Below, piece after piece: positions 5,488 through 12,790 of a stretch of DNA of 39,092 nt. Origin of the DNA: a virus. The stretch covers positions 1-39,092 of IMG/VR virus record IMGVR_UViG_3300035070_000750. One strand, given 5' to 3'. The first letter of the stretch is position 1. Every line of letters begins with the position of its first letter. A model generated the notes under the pieces. The model was not told the DNA's origin, ran no database searches, and worked only from the letters and a program-made list of their open reading frames with translations. A program made the position numbers and the translations under genes.

Positions 5488-5815
5488 CGTTGATGATACA
5501 ATGTGCATGCACTATGTTGTTGATCGTTTGAACGGCATTGTTACTGAGACTGATTTGTTGAGCTTTATTGATGAGGTTCGGCATAACATAGAAGTAAACG
5601 AAGATTGGCGGCGGTCAAATCCGCCATCATTACCCGAACAAGTGTCCGTTAATCCTGAAGACTTTGATGTTTTTACTGCTGTTGATAACATTAAGAGGGA
5701 TTATGTTGAGAGGGCATTATCAAGATCAAAGAACGTAAGCAGTGCTGCAAAGTTGTTAGGCTTGAAAAATTACCAGACTCTGCAAAACTGGATTAATAGA
5801 TTGGAGATTAAGTGA
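5480..5815 (+). CDS. Fis-type helix-turn-helix protein, 111 aa
   Basis: Residues 73-108 match the HTH_8/Fis pattern: DYVERALSRSKNVSSAAKLL then GLKNYQTLQNWINRL, as at the C-terminus of NtrC-type activators, but without an AAA+ domain. The first 70 residues are acidic. AAAGGAG precedes ATG 5480. Coupled by TGATG to the next gene. The Pro-Glu-Gln stretch is encoded by a CCCGAACAA motif copy at 5633-5641. Confidence 0.75.
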   Translation: MSSVDDTMCMHYVVDRLNGIVTETDLLSFIDEVRHNIEVNEDWRRSNPPSLPEQVSVNPEDFDVFTAVDNIKRDYVERALSRSKNVSSAAKLLGLKNYQTLQNWINRLEIK

Positions 5816-6093
5816 TGGGTTTTTATCAACCAAGTGAAAAGAAGAAAAAGGCGTTTAATAAAGCCATTGAGCGGATGCCTGAGAACATGACAAACAATGA
5901 TCTTTCTGCGTTTATTGTTGGACTTTTCAAGGTTTATGACATTAAGGGCGATCAACGCAGAATGCTCATTCTTGGACTAGCCATGCAAGAACATGATGAT
6001 GATGACGATGATGATGAAGATGACGTAGGTGTTGGTGTCGAGATTGACTTCAATGACCCGAAGTTGTCAGCTATTTTTAAAGGAGGCAAGTAA
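5815..6093 (+). CDS. Acidic protein with a poly-Asp run, 92 aa
   Basis: Basic/helical N-terminus (PSEKKKKAFNKAIERMP), a hydrophobic middle, then a run of Asp/Glu (EHDDDDDDDEDD) and a short tail. The Asp run is encoded by a GAT/GAC triplet repeat at about 5994-6024. Charge segregation of this kind occurs in DNA mimics and inhibitors, but nothing here identifies a target. ATG 5815 overlaps the preceding TGA; the stop overlaps the next ATG (TAATG). Confidence 0.65.
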   Translation: MGFYQPSEKKKKAFNKAIERMPENMTNNDLSAFIVGLFKVYDIKGDQRRMLILGLAMQEHDDDDDDDEDDVGVGVEIDFNDPKLSAIFKGGK

Positions 6094-6329
6094 TGGAGTT
6101 TTTTACGGCGTTGGTTTTTTACTACACGTTACGAGGTGAGCCTATGGTTTCCACAATTTGGTTTGAGACTAGGGCGCAGTGTGAGAGGGCTTTGCGCGTT
6201 GATGAGTTTATTTACGCTGTTTACCAAGACCCGAAGCATGCTCATGTTTCGTGTGACGTTAGCAAGGTTGCATCTATGTCGATCAGGCCGAAGGCTAGGC
6301 CAGATATTTTTGCACAGGAGGGTTCTTAA
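6093..6329 (+). CDS. Small hypothetical protein, 78 aa
   Basis: Starts with a hydrophobic/aromatic stretch MEFFTALVFYYTLRG and ends with SIRPKARPDIFAQEGS. Small proteins ending in a PKARP-like tail are common in marine phages and have no known role. AAAGGAGG lies upstream of ATG 6093, and the stop overlaps the next ATG. Confidence 0.6.
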   Translation: MEFFTALVFYYTLRGEPMVSTIWFETRAQCERALRVDEFIYAVYQDPKHAHVSCDVSKVASMSIRPKARPDIFAQEGS

Positions 6330-6493
6330 TGGACGACAGGGTGTATGTTGTTCGTGATGAGGTTTGCAGGCTTCAGCGTGAGGTAGATGATGCTGAGTGG
6401 GAGGGCGATCCGCGTCTTTCTCATTTGGCTTGGGAGTTAGCTCAGTTTAAAAAGTTGGAGGAAGAGGGCGTAATTTATGAGCCTAAGTTCTGA
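6329..6493 (+). CDS. Small coiled-coil-like protein, 54 aa
   Basis: A 54-codon frame starting at an ATG that overlaps the previous stop, with a GGAGG site at 6317-6321. The product (MDDRVYVVRDEVCRLQREVD at the start, QFKKLEEEG near the end) is highly charged and helical. It overlaps the next gene by 17 bases. Unrecognised, but tiling and the ribosome-binding site support it. Confidence 0.6.
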   Translation: MDDRVYVVRDEVCRLQREVDDAEWEGDPRLSHLAWELAQFKKLEEEGVIYEPKF

Positions 6494-6683
6494 AAAAGTG
6501 GAGGAGGTCGTTAGTGATCTCCTCCAAAACTTACCCGAACATGTTTCTATTTCTGACATGCGAAATTTGGTTTGCGAACTTTTGTTCGGCTTAGGTTTGC
6601 ACCCAGACGACCTGCCGATTTTTTTGTTGATGGTTGTGGATGCTTATATGGGTGAGCGCAGAGTTGATATGTTACGGGAATAA
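6477..6683 (+). CDS. Small hypothetical protein, 68 aa
   Basis: Helical acidic protein, last member of the 3250-6683 tiling operon. It contains two motif-type words, TTACCCGAACATG (6532-6544) and TTTGTTCGGCTTA (6581-6593), in coding DNA. No family recognised. Confidence 0.55.
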   Translation: MSLSSEKVEEVVSDLLQNLPEHVSISDMRNLVCELLFGLGLHPDDLPIFLLMVVDAYMGERRVDMLRE

Positions 6684-6686
6684 TGA

Positions 6687-6708
6687 TATAACCCGAATAA
6701 GTTTGGAG
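6687..6708. repeat. Partial motif copy upstream of the low-complexity gene
   Basis: ATAACCCGAATAAGTTTGG lies between the 6683 stop and the 6719 start. Only the left arm is kept. Confidence 0.45.
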
Positions 6709-6718
6709 ATGTGTTCTT

Positions 6719-7537
6719 ATGTCAACGTTAAGTCCTTTTGCAAATTCGATTCGTCAGCAACCCATGTTGTCCCATGTTCAGCCATTTGATAAATCTCAGT
6801 TTGGTATAGGTGCGTTGTTTAAAAGACTAGCAGCATCGCAGCCAACCAACAATGCTCCATTACGACAGCTTGGTGTAGCGCAGCGCAACGATGAGCCTGA
6901 TGAAGACTACAATGTGCGTAGTGGATTAACTAGAGCGCCACAACAGCCTGCTCAACCCACAAATCCTTTTGAGGGCAACGAGCAGTATCAGGCGTTGATG
7001 GAATATCAGCAGAGCCTAGCACCAAACCAAGAGCAGCAAGCGCGTTTGCAAGAGTTACGTTCGGCTTTTGAGGGTACGGGTGGATATAAGGATTACCGTA
7101 TTAATCAGTTGCAGAACCAGTTTCAGCAGCGACAGCGCAATCCGATGATGGGTATGGGATTGGGTGGTATGCGTCCGATGGGTATGCAGCCTTATCAAAA
7201 CTTTGGGCGACCCCCGATGCAGCAGCGTCCGATGCAGAATCCGATGCCAGTTCCGCGTGGTGGTTATTTGGGATATAATCAGATGATGAACCCACAGCGT
7301 CAGTTCGGCGCGATGGGATATAATCAGCCGCAGCCCTATCAGCAGCAATCTGGCATAATGGGTGGTTATGGAATGAGTCCATATCAGCAGATGCGTCCAC
7401 AGCCACAGCAGTTTGGTGGTTATGGAATGGGACAAAGCATGGGTGGATATGGCGGTTACGGCGGTATGTCGAATCCTTACCAGCCCCAGCAGATGGGTTC
7501 ATACAACCCGAACAATTTTATGGGCTATCTTCAATAA
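6719..7537 (+). CDS. Low-complexity Q/G/M/P/Y-rich protein, 272 aa
   Basis: The first 60 residues look foldable; from about residue 75 the sequence is dominated by Gln, Gly, Met, Pro, Asn and Tyr in short imperfect repeats such as GYNQMMNPQRQFGAMGYNQ and GGYGMSPYQQMRPQPQQFGG. No domain is recognised. Composition resembles intrinsically disordered, prion-like or condensate-forming proteins, and also some virion glue proteins. It lies last in the rightward direction, after a motif copy, and its 3' end overlaps the convergent 7518 gene by 20 bases. A CCCGAACAA copy encodes the NPNN near its end (7504-7515). The sequence CCCATGTTGTCCCATG at 6761-6776 near its start repeats the promoter spacer at 3059. 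Confidence 0.65.
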   Translation: MSTLSPFANSIRQQPMLSHVQPFDKSQFGIGALFKRLAASQPTNNAPLRQLGVAQRNDEPDEDYNVRSGLTRAPQQPAQPTNPFEGNEQYQALMEYQQSLAPNQEQQARLQELRSAFEGTGGYKDYRINQLQNQFQQRQRNPMMGMGLGGMRPMGMQPYQNFGRPPMQQRPMQNPMPVPRGGYLGYNQMMNPQRQFGAMGYNQPQPYQQQSGIMGGYGMSPYQQMRPQPQQFGGYGMGQSMGGYGGYGGMSNPYQPQQMGSYNPNNFMGYLQ

Positions 7538-7775
7538 CTAACTTGCAAGCGTCACATTTTCTTTGTGATTCGTTTAATCTCTTTAATGGTATGTTACATT
7601 TAGGGCATTGATTTGCCTCTAATTTTTTTTGGAAATCGCCTTCTTCTTGCAGATTAATAAGATTCACTTTTCTCTCCCAAGGTGGAGTTTTTAACGTCAC
7701 CTTCATGTTTCCGTTTGCTATCTTTCTTTTATAGCCCTGCATTTCCTTCTCTGCTGCTGTCCATCTTTTCACCAT
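7518..7775 (-). CDS. Small zinc-ribbon protein, 85 aa
   Basis: C-terminal CPKC and CDAC pairs separated by about 15 residues form a plausible zinc ribbon. The N-terminal half is basic. ATG 7775 is preceded by GGGAGAA. It overlaps the 3' end of the plus-strand low-complexity gene, so the two are antisense over 20 bases. Last gene of the leftward replication unit. Confidence 0.65.
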   Translation of the reverse strand: MVKRWTAAEKEMQGYKRKIANGNMKVTLKTPPWERKVNLINLQEEGDFQKKLEANQCPKCNIPLKRLNESQRKCDACKLVIEDSP

Positions 7776-7935
7776 TTTCTCCCGACTCCATTTTTCTTAC
7801 GAACATTTCAAATAGTGCTTGAAGTTCTTCTATCTGTTGTTTGATGATTTGATCTGAACGAGCAGCGGCATCTTGTTTCATCCAAGACATTCGCCGCTCC
7901 ATTCTTTGTTGTATTTTTGCGGCTTCTATGTCCAC
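7729..7935 (-). CDS. Small coiled-coil protein, 68 aa
   Basis: Start assigned to GTG 7935 because AAAGGA lies nine bases upstream; an upstream GTG at 7986 would add 17 residues inside the previous gene. The product is nearly all helical, Gln/Glu/Arg/Met-rich (QIIKQQIEELQALFEMFVRK), suggesting a coiled coil. It overlaps both neighbours. Function unknown. Confidence 0.55.
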   Translation of the reverse strand: MDIEAAKIQQRMERRMSWMKQDAAARSDQIIKQQIEELQALFEMFVRKMESGENGEKMDSSREGNAGL

Positions 7936-8153
7936 CGTGCATTTCCTTTCAAAACGATTGCGGGGCCGACGATTCCTGTCCCGCACATTTTTGTAGCTTC
8001 TTCATTGAAAGGAAGTTCTTTTAACAATCCTTCCTCATTTACAAGGATTTGAATATCTGGGTCAGTAGGTGAATGAACCATCTCCACATATCCCCCGACA
8101 ATTTCTTGAGCCTGCTCAAGTGTTGGCCCTGTATCTTCAAATGTATGAATCAT
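7926..8153 (-). CDS. DUF3846-like protein, 75 aa
   Basis: The C-terminal pattern ILVNEEGLLKELPFNEEAT followed by GIVGPAIVLKG resembles DUF3846, a family common in phages and conjugative elements with no firm function. Start at ATG 8153 is set by AAAAGGAG six bases upstream. It follows a terminator-like hairpin at 8214-8247, so it may have a separate transcript. Confidence 0.6.
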   Translation of the reverse strand: MIHTFEDTGPTLEQAQEIVGGYVEMVHSPTDPDIQILVNEEGLLKELPFNEEATKMCGTGIVGPAIVLKGNARWT

Positions 8154-8213
8154 ATTTGTCTCCTTTTCTACATAGACTGGGACTTGTACCATATAATCCC
8201 GTACCTTGCAAGC

Positions 8214-8247
8214 AAAAAGGTTAACCGGGGAGGCCCGGTAATTAACC
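8214..8247 (-). terminator. Intrinsic terminator-like hairpin after the primase-helicase gene
   Basis: On the minus strand, GGTTAA...CCGGG pairs with CCCGG...TTAACC around a short CCTC loop, followed by TTTTT. Confidence 0.65.
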
Positions 8248-8250
8248 TTA

Positions 8251-8274
8251 TAACCCGAACAAATTATCGGCTTA
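8251..8274. repeat. Dispersed palindrome copy at the primase-helicase stop
   Basis: Arms TAACCCGA (8251-8258) and TCGGCTTA (8267-8274), one mismatch, loop ACAAATTA. The right arm contains the stop codon of the primase-helicase gene. Confidence 0.75.
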
Positions 8275-10497
8275 CATGCTATCGCGCCCGGTAACAGGTT
8301 CATATGTCCCGTTGGATAGCGGCCCATTTGGAACTCCGAGGTATTTAAGCGGTCCGCTGGGGGTCAATCTGTACTTATTAACCAGACCTTGCTGCATGGC
8401 TTTGGTCACTGTGTTTTTAACTGTTGTTGGTTTGACTTGTTGAATTGCTATGATGCAAGGCTCGTTTGGCTCTAATCCGTTGGCTGTATTCCAAACGCCA
8501 TCATGCACACCTTCTATTGTGACTGCTAATCCTTGCGCTTCACGCATACGGATATAATCAACAACGTGCGCCAAGCGCTCTCTGACGGTAGAAGACATTG
8601 CAATAGCTTGAATATCTACGCTTCGATCTTCAAGTAGACCAGTGTTTGGGTTACGAATGAAATGTCTGATTTCACGATTGGCAGGTCCATTTGATTTCAC
8701 AACAGCGCCATCGAACGCGGTATTTCGTGCGTATGGTATGTTTAAATCCTTACACCTTTGCCTACCTGTGCTTTCATCTATTTGCCACACTGAGAAGGCA
8801 GAGCGAACGCCGTCAACGATAGCGGATGTGCCTCTGATTTTATTACGAGCCTCCTCTGGTGTGGAGATTGGCTCTTTGGCATCCACTTTTGACATGTGGT
8901 GGTTAACCATAACAGTTGCACCTGTTTCGGTTGCCATCTGCGCGAGAAGCCCCATGAATGCAGCACCTGCCGCTGGATCAGCGTTTACATCAGCGTGAAC
9001 AAACGATGCCATTGGGTCTATCACCACTAGCCGTAAGTTATCTAATTCAAGCATTTGATCATATATACGAGAGAACTCATCGCCCATGACATATGAATTG
9101 TCGAACTTTTGCATGATTGGGAACACGCCGCCCAAGTTAGGCAATGGTAAAATCCGCAGTTTGTGATCATAGTGTTCACGATAATTCAGGGGATCAAGTC
9201 GAGCGATCCTGCGGTGCATTTCATCTTTATCATCTTCCGCAGTCAGAATAATTGCATCCCCATGCTCTGCCACAAGACCACCAAAAGCGTTTTGCATAGA
9301 TGCTCCAGACGCTACTTTCATGGCAAGGTCGAGTGTCATCATGCCTTTGCCGCTATCCCCTGCCGCTGCAAATACAACTGGGACACCTAGCGGCATTGTA
9401 TCTCCAATGAGAAACTTTTGCTCTGGTGCGCTACCGACAAAATATTTGTCGATAAGCAGACTATCATCTAAAAGAGATATTGGTTTTTTTACTTTGTTTT
9501 CATGGCCTTTGATGAACTTCTTTATGTTGAATTCTTCTTCTACAGCATCTGCTGCGTCCCACTTTTCAGGCTTTGTTGATGGGATTTGAAGCATGAGCGT
9601 TGACTTTGCACCCACGGCTTTTGCTTGCGCCTCAACAATCCTTGCAAGTTTTTTACCTGCATCATCGTGATCAGGCCATAAGATTACTTCTTTGTTGCGC
9701 AGAGGTGTGAAGTCGAACTTTGATGCTGTATTTTCTGACAACATTCCTGCGCCACCAATTGTGCATGTTGCAGCGTATCCTAGCTGATTAAGAGCATCTG
9801 CGCATTTTTCACCTTCAACCCAAATAACCTTGTCTGATCCAAGTATATTGGGTATGTTATAGAGGGGTCTGGGTTCGGGTAAACCTTGGCTTCCATTCAT
9901 AAACTGGCGGAACTGTTTTTTTGGTTTTCCTGTTCCATCCCGAACAATTTCGCCAGTTGCATCTCTTTCAAAGTATTTTCTAACAGTAACGAGAACTTGA
10001 CCGTCCTCATCTGTATAGTCGTACTCTTCTTCAAACGGAGTGCTTGGCCCAATGTTTGCCTTCACAGGCTTTTGTTCGGGTTTGATAAAGCCATTTGTAG
10101 CGGTTGTGTTTGTGACCTTAAAGTTTTCTGGCTTATTTAGCTTGACGATGTTCTCTGGTTGCGGCGCTAGATTTTTGGGCAGGTATTCAGAGAAGTATTC
10201 TGCTGTTTCTGCGAGTGTCCAACCACGGCCCTCTTTCATGATCTTACTAATGCCACCTACGCCATCACCTGACTCAAAGTCTTTGCCGCTTAGAAACCAA
10301 GGGCTATTGATGTCAATGTTTATGCGAAGCGACTGACCTTTTTCCCCACGCAATGAACCTAACATGAAATCATTGCCGCGCCGAATCCCATTCGGGAAGG
10401 TTTCTAGTAGAGCGCGTAGCTGAACTTCTCTTGGAACTTCGCTTGAAATTCTCTCAGCTACCTCTCTTGATGTCTTGCCAAAATGTAAAATATTCAT
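8272..10497 (-). CDS. Primase-helicase (TOPRIM plus RepA/DnaB-like ATPase), 741 aa
   Basis: Replication protein expected to prime and unwind at the fork. A TOPRIM domain is marked by VIWVEGEK (Glu near residue 228) and WPDHDDAGK (acidic cluster near 276-279). A RecA-fold ATPase follows: Walker A AAAGDSGKG near 380-385 (Gly where Ser/Thr is usual, as in RepA/AAA_25 relatives), Walker B LVVIDP near 491-495, and a VNHHMSK motif after that. The C-terminal 100 residues resemble a winged-helix region. No cysteine zinc-binding domain is seen at the N-terminus. ATG 10497 is preceded by AAGGA; a TTG at 10515 is less likely. Two CCCGAACA copies lie within coding DNA (9939, 10074). Confidence 0.85.
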   Translation of the reverse strand: MNILHFGKTSREVAERISSEVPREVQLRALLETFPNGIRRGNDFMLGSLRGEKGQSLRINIDINSPWFLSGKDFESGDGVGGISKIMKEGRGWTLAETAEYFSEYLPKNLAPQPENIVKLNKPENFKVTNTTATNGFIKPEQKPVKANIGPSTPFEEEYDYTDEDGQVLVTVRKYFERDATGEIVRDGTGKPKKQFRQFMNGSQGLPEPRPLYNIPNILGSDKVIWVEGEKCADALNQLGYAATCTIGGAGMLSENTASKFDFTPLRNKEVILWPDHDDAGKKLARIVEAQAKAVGAKSTLMLQIPSTKPEKWDAADAVEEEFNIKKFIKGHENKVKKPISLLDDSLLIDKYFVGSAPEQKFLIGDTMPLGVPVVFAAAGDSGKGMMTLDLAMKVASGASMQNAFGGLVAEHGDAIILTAEDDKDEMHRRIARLDPLNYREHYDHKLRILPLPNLGGVFPIMQKFDNSYVMGDEFSRIYDQMLELDNLRLVVIDPMASFVHADVNADPAAGAAFMGLLAQMATETGATVMVNHHMSKVDAKEPISTPEEARNKIRGTSAIVDGVRSAFSVWQIDESTGRQRCKDLNIPYARNTAFDGAVVKSNGPANREIRHFIRNPNTGLLEDRSVDIQAIAMSSTVRERLAHVVDYIRMREAQGLAVTIEGVHDGVWNTANGLEPNEPCIIAIQQVKPTTVKNTVTKAMQQGLVNKYRLTPSGPLKYLGVPNGPLSNGTYEPVTGRDSM

Positions 10498-10533
10498 TAT
10501 CTTGTCCTTAATCAAACATTACACACTAAATGT

Positions 10534-10562
10534 GGGGTGCTCTTTTGGTAGGGGGGCACCCC
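10534..10562. promoter_or_regulatory. Intercistronic hairpin
   Basis: A perfect 7-bp stem, GGGGTGC (10534-10540) and GCACCCC (10556-10562), lies between the nuclease and primase-helicase genes. The loop contains a further G-run (C-run on the minus strand). There is no T-tract on the minus strand, so it is more likely a processing or translational element than a terminator. Confidence 0.5.
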
Positions 10563-10567
10563 ATATT

Positions 10568-11284
10568 TTACTCATCCCAACAGCTTTGTTGATATTCGCA
10601 AAATTTACATAGGAAGAAATCTTTGCTTTGAGCGATACGAGGCAGAATGTCACCTGCTTTTGAAGCGGTCAAGATATTTACCGCCCTATCACTTGCCTCT
10701 TGAGCTAACGTAGGATTGTAAGGAACTAGCTCATAGTAAATCTCAGAGGTATTTTTATTGACCACAGTAAACAAAGCAGGGTTTTCTGTTAAATCCATAT
10801 AGGTTTGGTACAGAGCGATTTGAGTTGCGTAAGTTGGATTTGCTTTAGCAACGCCCATGCGCACAAACGCTTGGAATTTTTTCTCATTAGATGATTTGTT
10901 TTCCCACAGTGAGGGATATGCCATAGAAACAGGGCCATCACATATAACGCCATCTATATGACCACGAATCTCTCCATCAGCGATAGAAAAGCCAAACTGC
11001 TCACCGCCCTTGTCTTCTGTACGAAGATCAAAACCTGCATCTTTAATCCACTTGGCTGCATAATCTTCGATGTTATGACCGAACTGGAAGATGCGCAGTG
11101 TACGCGCTGTAAACTCTTTGTCAGGGTCAACAGGGTAGTTAAGGTAGCGATATTGTATCTTTCTCTGGCATTCATCGCCAATACTAGACGCACCGATATA
11201 TTTTCTCCGCGTCCTTTTCTTCTCTCCTGCAACGATTGCAATGTCTACTGCATCTTCAATCTCTTTTACGATTGCCTCTGTCAT
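10568..11284 (-). CDS. Cas4-like PD-(D/E)XK nuclease with Fe-S cysteines
   Basis: Looks like a single-domain RecB/Cas4-type exonuclease. The catalytic set is visible: GHIDGVI with D111, then WENKSS with E128 and K130, followed by a QIALYQTYM helix corresponding to the family's QxxxY motif. Cysteines C39, C226, C229 and C235 are placed like the Fe-S cluster of Cas4/AddB. An upstream GASSIGDECQRK carries C39. At 238 residues the length fits. It sits between a PP-loop enzyme and the primase-helicase in the replication/recombination module, so DNA end processing for recombination is the likely job; there is no CRISPR locus here. Confidence 0.8.
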   Translation of the reverse strand: MTEAIVKEIEDAVDIAIVAGEKKRTRRKYIGASSIGDECQRKIQYRYLNYPVDPDKEFTARTLRIFQFGHNIEDYAAKWIKDAGFDLRTEDKGGEQFGFSIADGEIRGHIDGVICDGPVSMAYPSLWENKSSNEKKFQAFVRMGVAKANPTYATQIALYQTYMDLTENPALFTVVNKNTSEIYYELVPYNPTLAQEASDRAVNILTASKAGDILPRIAQSKDFFLCKFCEYQQSCWDE

Positions 11285-11287
11285 ATC

Positions 11288-12067
11288 TTATAAACCTCTT
11301 ATTAGTTGTGGAGCATCAAAAATCATTTCTAACTGTGGGTGATTTAATTCTTCAAACTCTATGTCACAAAAGTTTCCACAATCAGGCATAATTATCTTTT
11401 GCTTATGCCCCTTTTTAGGGTCTAGTTCGTCCAGAAAATCGCCACGAATACATGAGTTGCCCACCTCACGCTCTAGTTCAGCCATTTGCTTAAAGTGATC
11501 TGGAAAATCTATTCTGATTTTGTTCCAATAGCCTGCACCACCCTTTACGCAACCAATGCAATTATTGTTTTTATATCCAAGCCCATACATAGCTGGACTT
11601 TCTATGTTGGCTTTTTGCAGGAAGTGCAGACACTCAGGCTTGGTCATGCGCTTTTCGATCAAAGGAAATATAGGCTTAGATACAGGATATTGTTCCTTAA
11701 ATCTTATCGCTCTGTTTATTTCCTTTTTGCTAAACTCAAATCCAAACACCTGACCATCATAGGCGAGTTCCTTCTCTACTCTTTGCCTAACGCTTTTCTT
11801 GAGTTCAGAGGTGCATCTCGCTCCTGCTGGACCGTTCACATATCTAGTCTTTTTAATAACATCAAATTGGTCTTTGTACTTTTCAGACCGCCAAACTTCT
11901 ATTTCACAGCCATACCAATCTTCACACTCTTTTTTAAATCTAGCGTTGTCATCATGCGCAGAGTCTATAGCAAAGTATATGGGCTTTATCGAACTCCCAA
12001 ATTCTTCAATAGCTATCTTAGTTGCAACGGCGCTAGTAACCCCTGCACTCCACCATGATATAATCAT
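11288..12067 (-). CDS. PP-loop ATPase, PAPS-reductase-like
   Basis: The N-terminal SWWSAGVTSAVATKIA (residues 4-19) is a PP-loop in the adenine-nucleotide alpha-hydrolase fold, as in PAPS reductases and related thiolation enzymes. Cys85 (GARCTSELKK) and the pair C170/C173 (NNNCIGC) could bind metal or carry sulfur. In phages this family is usually labelled PAPS reductase, yet sulfate assimilation is unlikely here; nucleic-acid or nucleotide modification is a more attractive role (inference). 259 residues, ATG start, ends three bases before the nuclease gene. Confidence 0.75.
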   Translation of the reverse strand: MIISWWSAGVTSAVATKIAIEEFGSSIKPIYFAIDSAHDDNARFKKECEDWYGCEIEVWRSEKYKDQFDVIKKTRYVNGPAGARCTSELKKSVRQRVEKELAYDGQVFGFEFSKKEINRAIRFKEQYPVSKPIFPLIEKRMTKPECLHFLQKANIESPAMYGLGYKNNNCIGCVKGGAGYWNKIRIDFPDHFKQMAELEREVGNSCIRGDFLDELDPKKGHKQKIIMPDCGNFCDIEFEELNHPQLEMIFDAPQLIRGL

Positions 12068-12088
12068 CTCAACACCTCAGACCTTTGA

Positions 12089-12313
12089 TTAAAATGGGAT
12101 TGATGTAGAAGGCCAAGTGCCTGTTGACTTATAGTAAGTTTCTTCAAGTTTTCCAATTTCAATCTCCGCTGCTAGACGTTTTGCTTCTTGTATTCCAAAT
12201 ATCAGAGTGTGCACTTGTTCTTCTGAAAGGTCAGAAAAACGCGTACCCCATCCAAATTTGCTCAATATATGCGCCAACTCTTCGATTGGCTTTGGTGGAT
12301 CAAGGGTGCTCAA
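12089..12313 (-). CDS. Small hypothetical protein, 74 aa
   Basis: Start appears to be TTG 12313, with AAAGGAG eight bases upstream and no better ATG. Helical, charged product; no family recognised. Starts within the end of the previous gene. Confidence 0.55.
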   Translation of the reverse strand: MSTLDPPKPIEELAHILSKFGWGTRFSDLSEEQVHTLIFGIQEAKRLAAEIEIGKLEETYYKSTGTWPSTSIPF

Positions 12314-12615
12314 TGTATTGTCTCCTTTCTTGACCCGAACAATTCTACGACTTCATTTATTTCTTCTGGGTCCACATCTTTGTTTCTAAATCCAATGTTC
12401 AAAACCTCATGCCCTTTGATTAAGATAGTTGCTGTTCCAAACAAAATCTCTTTTTCTGCTTCTTCAAGATGGTCATGAATGACCTCGTTTGCTCTATCCT
12501 GAACTTCAGCAAGGTTTGTTGAATCATTGACCCAACACACCATTTCTATTTCAGATGTTTCTACCGAATCATCATCTCTTTCTGTAAACATTAGGTGCAT
12601 TTCAAATCTAGGCAT
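12310..12615 (-). CDS. Hypothetical protein, 101 aa
   Basis: ATG 12615 preceded by GGAGAAG. Acidic mixed alpha/beta product (MPRFEMHLMFTERDDDSVE at the start, TATILIKGHEVLNIGF in the middle). Its last codons contain a CCCGAACAA motif copy (12333-12341) encoding the ELFGS end. Unrecognised. Confidence 0.6.
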   Translation of the reverse strand: MPRFEMHLMFTERDDDSVETSEIEMVCWVNDSTNLAEVQDRANEVIHDHLEEAEKEILFGTATILIKGHEVLNIGFRNKDVDPEEINEVVELFGSRKETIH

Positions 12616-12790
12616 CTGTCTTCTCCACAAGGCTTTTAGCTAAATCTCCAATGAGATTAGCTGTTGCCCTTGTGTTTAACTCTACATGACCAACCTCTTT
12701 GCCGTCTACCCACATGTAAACGACTGGTCCTGCATCGCTCTTTCGAACTGTGATTAACTTAATTCCCAAAGGTCTTATCCTGCGCTGCAT
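12608..12790 (-). CDS. Small hypothetical protein, about 60 aa
   Basis: Overlaps the helicase gene end. ATG 12790 is the nearest ATG, but a TTG at 12769 with AGGATAAG upstream is also plausible, so the start is uncertain. A likely small beta-sheet protein (KLITVRKSDAGPVVYMWVDG). The stop overlaps the next gene. Confidence 0.5.
   Translation of the reverse strand: MQRRIRPLGIKLITVRKSDAGPVVYMWVDGKEVGHVELNTRATANLIGDLAKSLVEKTDA

Noticed and set aside
7055-7502. Two minus-strand frames opposite the low-complexity gene
   Set aside because: They are the complement of repetitive CAG/GGT-rich coding DNA, giving His/Thr- and Asp/Ala-rich shadows.
10534-10562. Terminator call for the hairpin before the primase-helicase gene
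   Set aside because: No T-run follows in the transcribed direction.
10568-11284. CRISPR-associated Cas4 as part of a CRISPR locus
   Set aside because: No other cas gene or repeat array lies nearby; phage Cas4-like nucleases commonly belong to recombination modules.
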